Positions 25,252 to 32,895 of a stretch of 64,000 nucleotides of DNA are shown here, one piece after another (positions within the stretch are counted from its first letter, which is position 1; each line of letters starts with the position of its first letter). The position numbers were made by a program, and so were the translations under genes. This DNA comes from Butyrivibrio sp. GTDB lineage: Bacteria; Bacillota; Clostridia; Lachnospirales; Lachnospiraceae. The notes below the pieces were generated by a model. That model did no database searches, was not told where the DNA came from, and saw only the letters and a program-made list of their open reading frames with translations. The stretch is from NCBI GenBank assembly GCA_015056565.1, contig SVGB01000003.1, positions 149,430-213,429 of the forward strand, read 5' to 3'.

Positions 25252-26790
25252 TTACAGCTCTGACAGCTGTTTGTAATCATCTTTAAGGTCTGCATAGAGC
25301 TTCTTGTAAAGCTCGTGATATGCAGCGTACTTCTTAGCGTTATCTGCTACAGGCTCTGTCTCTTTTGCCTTGGTGATGAGCTTATCAGCAGCTTCCTGAA
25401 CGCTTGTGTATACTCCGCTTCCTACGCCTGCAAGAATTGCTACTCCAAGGGCAGGTCCCTGCTCCTGATTTATGGTTGCTACCTTGCACTGGTACAGGTC
25501 TGAGAGCATCTGTCTCCAGATCTTGCTCTTTCCACCGCCGCCGCAGGCCATCATCTCTTTTACGCTGATGCCCATCTCTTTAAGGATGTCATTGCAGTCG
25601 CAGAGTGAATAGGATACACCTTCCATTACTGCGCGAAGCAGATGCTTTCTAGTGTGGATTCCTGAAAGTCCAAAGAATACACCTCTTGCCTTGTCATCCA
25701 GATGAGGAGTTCTCTCGCCGTTAAGATATGGCAAATAGATAAGTCTGTCACTTCCAACAGGAACTGTCTCGATGTCGGCATTTATAAGGTCATAAGGGTC
25801 AACGCCCTTTTCCTTGGCTTCTTCAATGTAGCTCTGGCAGAAGTTATCTCTGAACCACTTAAGTGAGAATCCTGCTGCCTGGGTAACACCCATGATGTGC
25901 CATGCGCCAGGTACTGCGCAGCAACATGTGTGAACTCTTCCCTTAGGGTCAATGCTGACCTTGTCTGTGTGAGCAAATACAACTCCGCTGGTTCCGATGG
26001 TTGTGAAGGCTGTTCCCTCTCTAACTACGCCGGTTCCGATAGCTGCTGCTGCATTGTCTCCAGCTCCGCCAACTACAACTGTGTCTGTTGTAAGCCCAAG
26101 CTGCGCAGCAGCTTCGCTTGTGAGCTTGCCTGTAACTTCGCAGGACTCATGCATCTTGCCAAGAAGTGACTTGTCGATATTAAGCTTGTCAAGCACTTCA
26201 TCTGACCAGCATCTGTGTGCCACATCCATGAGCTGCATTCCGGAAGCATCTGAAACCTCTGTCGCGAACTCTCCTGTAAGGACATATCTGATGTAGTCCT
26301 TAGGAAGAAGGATGTGTCTGCAGCGCTTGTAATTCTCTGGTTCCTTGTTTCTTACCCAGAGGATTTTGGCTGCTGTCCAACCTGTAAGAGGTGGATTAGC
26401 TGTGATCTCGATCCACTTCTCTCTTGGCATGATCTTCAGCATTTCCTCAACTTCATCACCAGTTCTCTGATCACACCAGATAATGGATGGTCTTATAACT
26501 TCCCCATTTTCGTCAAGCATTACAAGACCGTGCATCTGTCCGGAAATACCAATTCCCTTGATGTCGGAAGCGTTAGCTACCTTGCCGCTTGAAACAGCCT
26601 CTTTTACAACAGCTGCCACAGTCTCAAGTGAAGCCTTCTTCCAGTCAGATGGCTCCTGCTCAGCCCAGCCATTCTGAGGTGTGTACATTGGATACTCGTA
26701 GGCCTTCTCAGCTATAACTGTTCCATTCTCATCGAAAAGAACTGTCTTGGTAGCGGAGGTTCCTACATCAATACCTATGAGATAATTCAT
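25252..26790 (-). CDS. xylB: Xylulokinase
   Basis: FGGY-family kinase that phosphorylates D-xylulose to xylulose-5-phosphate, feeding the pentose phosphate pathway. The N-terminal phosphate loop GIDVGTSATKTVLFDENG is at residues 5-22; ISGQMHGLVMLDE near 83, TGWTAAKILWVRN near 135 and the C-terminal GGGGKSKIWRQML near 418 are all typical of XylB. The 512-aa length fits. A well-formed promoter with an adjacent 6-bp palindrome lies about 35-80 bp upstream. The isomerase follows after 75 bp. Confidence 0.92.
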   Translation of the reverse strand: MNYLIGIDVGTSATKTVLFDENGTVIAEKAYEYPMYTPQNGWAEQEPSDWKKASLETVAAVVKEAVSSGKVANASDIKGIGISGQMHGLVMLDENGEVIRPSIIWCDQRTGDEVEEMLKIMPREKWIEITANPPLTGWTAAKILWVRNKEPENYKRCRHILLPKDYIRYVLTGEFATEVSDASGMQLMDVAHRCWSDEVLDKLNIDKSLLGKMHESCEVTGKLTSEAAAQLGLTTDTVVVGGAGDNAAAAIGTGVVREGTAFTTIGTSGVVFAHTDKVSIDPKGRVHTCCCAVPGAWHIMGVTQAAGFSLKWFRDNFCQSYIEEAKEKGVDPYDLINADIETVPVGSDRLIYLPYLNGERTPHLDDKARGVFFGLSGIHTRKHLLRAVMEGVSYSLCDCNDILKEMGISVKEMMACGGGGKSKIWRQMLSDLYQCKVATINQEQGPALGVAILAGVGSGVYTSVQEAADKLITKAKETEPVADNAKKYAAYHELYKKLYADLKDDYKQLSEL

Positions 26791-26822
26791 ACCTTGCCCC
26801 TTTCTACTGCGCTATATGGGTA

Positions 26823-26872
26823 ATTATAACTTGTACACCTATCCCATACAACTAGAGTATCATTATTGATAC
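26823..26872 (-). promoter_or_regulatory. xylB promoter with adjacent palindromic operator
   Basis: On the minus strand, TTGTAT, 17 bp, then TATAAT (26828 down to 26823). Immediately upstream of the -35 lies GTATCA-TTAT-TGATAC (26857-26872), a perfect palindrome in the position of an activator site. The regulator is unknown; one of the two AraC proteins nearby is a candidate. Confidence 0.55.
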
Positions 26873-26952
26873 AAAACTTACATTGTCATAGATTGCAGAA
26901 AATATCAGCAAATTTTTATACATAATTTCTGATGCTTGTATTTTAAATAAGC

Positions 26953-29055
26953 TCAAATAGTTACATCTTTTTCAAGACAACTTACACCAGTAAGCTCTTT
27001 TGAGCGCTCATCAGGCTGACTTGTTCCTGCATATATCTTGAAGCTATGTGAAAAGACATCTCTGTTTCCATCTTCATCTACTGATGTGAATGCTCTTCTT
27101 GGAAGCTCCACCGTAATCTCTTTCTCCTCACCTGCAGCAAGTTCAAATCTCTCAAAACCTGCAAGACATGGGTTAGGGATAGCCAGCTCATAGCCTGTAT
27201 CCTTAACGTAGATCTGAAGGACATCTGAAGTCTTAACAGCACCTTCGTTTACCATTGTTACCTTAACTGTAGCGCCATCAGCTGTTGCATTTACCTCCAT
27301 CTCTTTTGCCCTGCACTTACCATAGGTAAGACCATATCCAAATGGATAGAGAGGCTTGCCAGTGAAGTACCTGTAGGTCCTGTTCTTCATGGAGTAATCC
27401 CTGAAGTCTGGAAGGTCGTCAGTGCTGCTGTAGAAGGTTACAGGAAGCTTGCCTGAAGGTGACACATCACCAAAGAGGATATCCGCTACATCTGCGCCGC
27501 CTTTTGCTCCCGGGTACCATGCCTGGATAACAGCTGCTGCCTTCTCCTGGGCCACACCGAGGTTTATGGCACTACCTGACATATTGATAACGATGGTAGG
27601 TTTATTGCAGTCAAGAACTGAATTAAGGAGCTGTCTCTGAGGGATAGGAAGTTCAAGGTTTACCTTGTCTCCAGATGCAAACTGGTTACCTGCATCTCCC
27701 TCTTCGCCCTCAAGGTTCTCATCAAGACCTACTACAACAACCATCACATCTGAGTAGTCTGCAATGGTCTGAACCTCTGAAAGTCTGTCAGGATAGTCCT
27801 GATCTGAGAGGTTGCTAAGGTTTGGCTTCCAGAGATCGCAGCCCTCTGAATAAAGAACTCTTACGTCTCCTTCTACCTTGTCCTCGATGCCCTCAAGAAC
27901 TGTCACAAACCTTGATGAGGTTCCGTGATAGTTACCCATAAGAGCGATCCTTGAATCAGCGTTAGGTCCAACTACGCCAATGGTCTTAAGCTTTGTCTTA
28001 TCAAGAGGAAGAAGTCCATTGTTCTTAAGAAGGACTATTCCCTCGGCTGCTGCCTTGTGTGCCACTTTCTGGTGCTCATCACACTCAACAACAGTAAATG
28101 GTATATTGTCGAACTCAGTCTTATCAAACATTCCAAGAAGGAATCTTGTGGTAAAGAGCCTTACGCAGGACTCTGTTATCTGTTCCTCAGTGATAAGACC
28201 AGCTCTGTAAGCGTTCATCATCTTCTGATATGTGCATCCGCAGTTTACATCGCACCCCATATCAAGGGCCAGTTTAACTGATTCCTCAGCTGTTGCTGTG
28301 ACCTTGTGGTTCTCGTGGAAGTCTCTGATAGCCCAGCAGTCTGATACAAAGTGGCCTTCAAATCCCCACTTGCCTCTAAGGAGATCCACCATAAGTGGCT
28401 TGTTGGCGCAGCAGGGCTCTCCGTTAGTCCTGTTGTAAGCACCCATGACAGCCTCTACATGTCCGTCCTTAACACAGGTCTCAAAGGCTGGAAGGTAAGT
28501 CTCCTCAAGGTCCTTCTTGGAAGCCTTGGCATCAAAGAAGTGTCTGTCGCCCTCAGGTCCTGAGTGAACAGCAAAATGCTTGGCGCAGGCTGCTGCCTTC
28601 ATGTACTCTCCATCTCCCTGGATTCCCTTGATAAATGGAACTGCAAGGGCTCCTGTAAGATATGGATCCTCTCCATAAGTCTCATGACCTCTGCCCCATC
28701 TTGGGTCACGGAAGATGTTTACGTTTGGTGACCAGAAGGTAAGTCCCTTGTAGATATCCCTGTCACCGCGCTTTGCCTGCTCGTTGTACTTAGCACGGCC
28801 TTCCTCAGCGATAACTTCTCCCACCTCTTTCATAAGGTCTTTATCAAAGGCTGCTGCCATTCCGATCGCCTGTGGGAACATGGTAGCTGTGCCCGCCCTT
28901 GCCACGCCGTGAAGAGCCTCATTCCACCAGTTGTATGCAGGAACTCCAAGTCTGTCGATGGCAGGAGAATCATACCTAAGCTGTGATGCCTTCTCCTCCA
29001 CTGTCATCTTGGAAACCAGCTCTTTTGCGCGCTTCCTTGCTTCTTCTCTGTTCAT
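26953..29055 (-). CDS. GH3 beta-xylosidase/beta-glucosidase, probably cytoplasmic
   Basis: Releases terminal sugars from xylo- or cello-oligosaccharides. It has a GH3 N-terminal barrel (MTVEEKASQL, YNWWNEALHGVA, WSPNVNIFRDPRWGRGHETY) with nucleophile Asp at about residue 239 in FVSDCW, then the GH3 C-terminal domain (VVVVGLDENLEGEEGD near 440) and a fibronectin-III-like domain at the end (LQIYVKDTGYE). The WWNEALHG and DPRWGRG patterns are those of GH3 xylan beta-xylosidases. There is no signal peptide, so it should act on imported oligomers. It sits between the first importer and xylB. Confidence 0.9.
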   Translation of the reverse strand: MNREEARKRAKELVSKMTVEEKASQLRYDSPAIDRLGVPAYNWWNEALHGVARAGTATMFPQAIGMAAAFDKDLMKEVGEVIAEEGRAKYNEQAKRGDRDIYKGLTFWSPNVNIFRDPRWGRGHETYGEDPYLTGALAVPFIKGIQGDGEYMKAAACAKHFAVHSGPEGDRHFFDAKASKKDLEETYLPAFETCVKDGHVEAVMGAYNRTNGEPCCANKPLMVDLLRGKWGFEGHFVSDCWAIRDFHENHKVTATAEESVKLALDMGCDVNCGCTYQKMMNAYRAGLITEEQITESCVRLFTTRFLLGMFDKTEFDNIPFTVVECDEHQKVAHKAAAEGIVLLKNNGLLPLDKTKLKTIGVVGPNADSRIALMGNYHGTSSRFVTVLEGIEDKVEGDVRVLYSEGCDLWKPNLSNLSDQDYPDRLSEVQTIADYSDVMVVVVGLDENLEGEEGDAGNQFASGDKVNLELPIPQRQLLNSVLDCNKPTIVINMSGSAINLGVAQEKAAAVIQAWYPGAKGGADVADILFGDVSPSGKLPVTFYSSTDDLPDFRDYSMKNRTYRYFTGKPLYPFGYGLTYGKCRAKEMEVNATADGATVKVTMVNEGAVKTSDVLQIYVKDTGYELAIPNPCLAGFERFELAAGEEKEITVELPRRAFTSVDEDGNRDVFSHSFKIYAGTSQPDERSKELTGVSCLEKDVTI

Positions 29056-29177
29056 TGTTATACCCTCAATATTCTCAATATAATTGGTGTTAATGCTACT
29101 GATTCTATTCTATATTTTAAGGACAGGCTTATCTCACCACATCTTGCCATGTTGTTATCAAAAGTTACCATCAAGGC

Positions 29178-29211
29178 AAAAAAATAGGAGCCGTGAATGA
29201 ACACGACTCCT
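29178..29211 (-). terminator. Terminator between the binding-protein gene and GH3
   Basis: On the minus strand AGGAGTCGTG pairs with CACGGCTCCT (one mismatch) and is followed by ATTTTTTTG. It splits the sugar cluster into an import unit and a catabolic unit. Confidence 0.8.
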
Positions 29212-29265
29212 CCTCTTAAAGGTTTTTATGTTAATGGCAAAAATTGTAGCTTTTATTTCTGATCA

Positions 29266-30987
29266 TCAAGGAAGCATATCAGCATCGCCGAAGTACTCAG
29301 CCCACTTAGCTGCTCTCTCGTCCATGATAGCCTGTCCGCCTGATGAAAGGTAATCTGACATGTAGCTGTCCCAAACAGAATCGAAATCTGCTGTAGAAGC
29401 AACAACTGCGTTGTCATAGATCTGGTCTCTCTTTGATGAAAGAGTATCACCAACACCAGCCTCAGCCTCGATAACACCAACGTTTACGTTGATTGGCTCA
29501 AGACCATCTGCAAGAGAGATCTTGTTAGCTGCATCTACAAGCTCAGGATCTGCCTCCGCATAGCCGTATGCGATTGAAAGGTTTGCAAGGTCCCAGTCAC
29601 CAAAGTATGTTCCGTTACATGTGATTGTGTAGTCGATGTTCTTACCGGAGTTCTGGATTGCATCGCCTTCAGCAGCCTTGATCTGGATAGCGCCGCTCTC
29701 AAGTACTTCGTGTGTAACACCCTCATCACCTGCCTGGAGGTACTTGATTGTCTCAGGCTTGGAGATGAAGTCAAGGTAAAGAAGTGAAGCAAGAGGCTCA
29801 TCGTTTGTTGTAGGGAAGAAGATCTTTCTGTCGCCTGCTGTTGAGTAGAGCCACTTAGCATACTTGCCGTCTGAGTTCTTGAAGCAGTCAACTGCTACGA
29901 ACTTAGCATCTTCGCCAACGTTTCTCTTAAGGTTTGCGTTGATTGAATCTTCGCCGTTTCTGAATACGTAATCCCAGTTGTGCTGGAATGCACCAACATA
30001 ACCAGCCTTGATCATATCGTCCTCTGTTGTGTCTCCGCTTCCATAAAGAGCGAAATCCTTCCACATAAGGCCGTCGTTGTACCACTTGTTAAGGAGCTTA
30101 ACAGCTTCCTTTGTCTGAGGCTCTGTAACCATTCTGTCATCAAATCCGTTGATGTAGTACTCTTTGTCTGTGATCTTTGGATCCATGAAGGATGTGATGA
30201 TGTTGCTTGCTCTCCATCCGATATCATAGCTTGTTGAGAAAGGAACCATCTTGGAAGCATCCTTGCCAAGAAGAGTATCTGCGTTGTCTCTGAATGCTAC
30301 AAGCATATCCTCGAACTCCTGAGTTGTTGTAGGAGCCTTCATGTTAAGAGCATCAAGCCAGTCCTGACGAACGAAAGTAACGATTCTCTGCTGCTCAGCT
30401 CTTCTGCCTTCGATAGCCCAAACAGATCCTGTCTTAGGATCCTTGTCCCAAAGCATGTTTGTATCTTCAAGCCAAGCCCAAAGGTTTGGTGTGTCTGCCT
30501 TGTAATCCTCGATCATGTCCTTAAGGTCGATAACACCGCCCATATCAGCATATGTAAGAACAGTAGGATAGCTGTATGTTACGCAGATGTCTGGAGCTTC
30601 CTGAGCTGCAAGGAGGTTGTTGATATCCTCTGTCTCTGTCCATCTTGGAACCTTCTTGAAAGTAACTTCTACGTTGTGCTCTTCAAGCATTCCCTTCTTG
30701 ATGTACTCTGTGTACATGTTGTTCTCAGGATCTGATCCGCCGTCATTTCCTCTGTCATAGATCTCAACTGTGATAGATCTTGTGTCAGCGAACTTACCAT
30801 CTGTAAGCTCTGATGATCCAGCTGGCTCTGCCTCTGCAGTAGCCTCTGTCTGTGTCTGCTCAGTCGCAGTTGCGTCTGTACCTGTTGTCTCGGTACTTGT
30901 TGCTGTTCCCCCGTTTGACTGTCCGCAGGCAACGATTGAAAGTGCCATAGCAGAAGCAAGGAGCATGGATAATACCTTTTTCTTCAT
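29266..30987 (-). CDS. Sugar ABC transporter solute-binding lipoprotein (LplA-like)
   Basis: Extracellular binding protein anchored by lipid at Cys21 (lipobox ending SIVAC after a KKK-type signal peptide), followed by a Thr/Glu/Ala-rich linker to about residue 65. The mature domain is a family-1 solute-binding protein of the large LplA/YtcQ type, 573 aa, e.g. NNLLAAQEAPDICVTYSYP and ATVLTYADMGGVIDLKD-like regions. With the two permeases just upstream it forms an importer, most likely for decorated xylo-oligosaccharides given the GH115 and GH3 neighbours. Its 78-bp gap to the permease gene and the terminator downstream would allow separate high expression. Confidence 0.9.
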   Translation of the reverse strand: MKKKVLSMLLASAMALSIVACGQSNGGTATSTETTGTDATATEQTQTEATAEAEPAGSSELTDGKFADTRSITVEIYDRGNDGGSDPENNMYTEYIKKGMLEEHNVEVTFKKVPRWTETEDINNLLAAQEAPDICVTYSYPTVLTYADMGGVIDLKDMIEDYKADTPNLWAWLEDTNMLWDKDPKTGSVWAIEGRRAEQQRIVTFVRQDWLDALNMKAPTTTQEFEDMLVAFRDNADTLLGKDASKMVPFSTSYDIGWRASNIITSFMDPKITDKEYYINGFDDRMVTEPQTKEAVKLLNKWYNDGLMWKDFALYGSGDTTEDDMIKAGYVGAFQHNWDYVFRNGEDSINANLKRNVGEDAKFVAVDCFKNSDGKYAKWLYSTAGDRKIFFPTTNDEPLASLLYLDFISKPETIKYLQAGDEGVTHEVLESGAIQIKAAEGDAIQNSGKNIDYTITCNGTYFGDWDLANLSIAYGYAEADPELVDAANKISLADGLEPINVNVGVIEAEAGVGDTLSSKRDQIYDNAVVASTADFDSVWDSYMSDYLSSGGQAIMDERAAKWAEYFGDADMLP

Positions 30988-31065
30988 AACTTTACCTCCA
31001 TTATTGTTTGTTGATAGATAATATGTGATCCCTCATTGGGGATAGGATCCGTAAATTATATTCGA

Positions 31066-31938
31066 TCACTCTTTTACAGCTCCCAGAGTAACTCCACTGA
31101 TGAAGTATTTCTGAAGGAACGGATAAATGCACAGGATCGGAATGGTTGAAAACATTACGATGGCTGCCTTAAGTGACTCTGAAAGTCCGGGAGCTGAGAA
31201 CCCCTCCTGTGTTGCTACTTCAACTGAGTTGATGTTGTTGATGATGTTGTACAAAAGAAGTTGCAAAGGATAGTACTTTTCTTCTCTCATGTACATCAGG
31301 GCATCTGAGTAGCCGTTCCATCTTCCTACTGCATAGAAAAGAGCCAGTGTAGCCATAACAGGCTTGGAAAGAGGAACATATATCTTGTACAGGATCTCAA
31401 AAAAAGTTGCTCCGTCGATCTCAGCAGACTCACGAAGAGAATCCGGAATTCCGTAAAAGAAACTTCTCATGATGATCATGTTGTAAACACTAAGTACGCC
31501 AGGCAGGATCAGAACCAGAGGATTACTTAAAAGGTTCAGCTTCTGCATCAGCAGGTAGTTAGGAATTGTACCTGCGTTGAAGAACATCGTGATAGTAATA
31601 AAGATGTTGATGGCCTTTCTTCCCCTGAGCTTTTCAAATATCAGAGGGAAAGCACAAAGTGTTGTCATTGAAAGGGACAGCAGGGTACAGATGATTGTAA
31701 GTGTCACTGTCCACAAAAATGCTCTTAAGTATTTTGGGTCCTTTAATACTGTTGAATATGCGTTGAAGTTAAGGCCCTTTGGCAAAAGATAAACTTCATT
31801 CCTTACAAGGAAATCCGTACCACTAAGGGATTTTGCAAGCAGGTTCAGCATTGGGATTATGCATATTGCGCTGACAATCAGGCAAAGTACTACGAAAAAC
31901 ATATCCCAGGCTTTTTCGCCGGTTGATTTAATCTTCAT
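31066..31938 (-). CDS. Sugar ABC transporter permease, LplC/MalG-like
   Basis: A 290-residue inner-membrane permease with six spans. The EAA-type loop that contacts the ATPase reads LRESAEIDGATFFEILYKI near 185-200, and the C-terminus ends in YFISGVTLGAVKE, a hallmark of the LplC/YtcP subgroup. It starts 15 bp after the partner permease gene. No gene for the ATPase is nearby, so a shared MsmK-like ATPase is expected elsewhere in the genome. Confidence 0.9.
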   Translation of the reverse strand: MKIKSTGEKAWDMFFVVLCLIVSAICIIPMLNLLAKSLSGTDFLVRNEVYLLPKGLNFNAYSTVLKDPKYLRAFLWTVTLTIICTLLSLSMTTLCAFPLIFEKLRGRKAINIFITITMFFNAGTIPNYLLMQKLNLLSNPLVLILPGVLSVYNMIIMRSFFYGIPDSLRESAEIDGATFFEILYKIYVPLSKPVMATLALFYAVGRWNGYSDALMYMREEKYYPLQLLLYNIINNINSVEVATQEGFSAPGLSESLKAAIVMFSTIPILCIYPFLQKYFISGVTLGAVKE

Positions 31939-31953
31939 CTCTCTATCCTCCCT

Positions 31954-32895
31954 TTACCAGATTCCTCTCTCGCCAAGCCTGCGAGAGATCCAGTTAGCCA
32001 TCAGCAGGAAGACTACTCCTACTACGGACTGGAATAGTCCAACGGCAGTTGTAAGGGAGAACTGAAGTCCCTTAATACCTACTCTGTATACAAAGGTTGC
32101 GATAACGTCTGCCACACGCATGACCAGGTTGTTCTGGAAAGCGAAAGGTCTGTCAAATCCGCCGCCAAGGATATTACCAAGGCTCATGATAAGAAGTACT
32201 ACAATTGTTGGCTTGATACCAGGAAGAGTGATGTGCCAGATCTTCCTGAACCTTCCAGCTCCGTCAACGGAAGCTGCCTCATAGAGCTCTGGGTTGATAC
32301 CTGCAATAGCTGCCAGGTAAACAATTGAACCCCATCCAAAGTTCTGCCAGATACCAAATCCAATGTAACTTCCAACCCAGTGGGCTTCGTCATTGAGGAA
32401 TGGAATTGCTTCTCCTCCAAGGTTCTGGATAACCATATTTACAAGACCTGCGTTTGGTGCAAGGAGCTGCAGTGCCAAGCTGTAGATGATGACCCATGAA
32501 AGGAAGTGTGGCATGTAAGCTATTGTCTGAACCACTTTCTTGTAACGGGTAAAGCACAGCTCATTTAAGATAAGAGCAAAAATAATAGGTGCCGGGAATC
32601 CAAAAATAAGATCCAGCAAATTAAGTGTAAGAGTGTTCTTTAAGGCATATCTGAAATCATTGTTCTGGAATGCCTTTATGAAATACTCAAAGCCATGATT
32701 TTTAGCAAGAGGCTGTGACCATATGCTGCCCATCAGGCTGTACTTTTTAAATGCGATCTGTACATACACCATTGGTATATACTTGAAAATCAACAGATAC
32801 AGAAGAGGCAGGGCAAGCATCGCATACAGCTGCCAGTACTTCTTCATATAGACGCCAAATTTCTGATTTGACTGCGCCTTTACTGGTTTACTCAT
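31954..32895 (-). CDS. Sugar ABC transporter permease, LplB/MalF-like
   Basis: A 313-residue permease with six spans. The first span is YAMLALPLLYLLIFKYIP and the EAA loop is ELYEAASVDGAGRFRKIWHI near residue 215. A longer frame begins at 32928, but CAGGAGGAAG lies just before the ATG at 32895, so I start there. The ATG overlaps the last 8 bases of the GH115 gene, and that gene's final codons supply the ribosome site, so permease translation is coupled to GH115. It is paired with the LplC-like permease downstream. Confidence 0.9.
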   Translation of the reverse strand: MSKPVKAQSNQKFGVYMKKYWQLYAMLALPLLYLLIFKYIPMVYVQIAFKKYSLMGSIWSQPLAKNHGFEYFIKAFQNNDFRYALKNTLTLNLLDLIFGFPAPIIFALILNELCFTRYKKVVQTIAYMPHFLSWVIIYSLALQLLAPNAGLVNMVIQNLGGEAIPFLNDEAHWVGSYIGFGIWQNFGWGSIVYLAAIAGINPELYEAASVDGAGRFRKIWHITLPGIKPTIVVLLIMSLGNILGGGFDRPFAFQNNLVMRVADVIATFVYRVGIKGLQFSLTTAVGLFQSVVGVVFLLMANWISRRLGERGIW

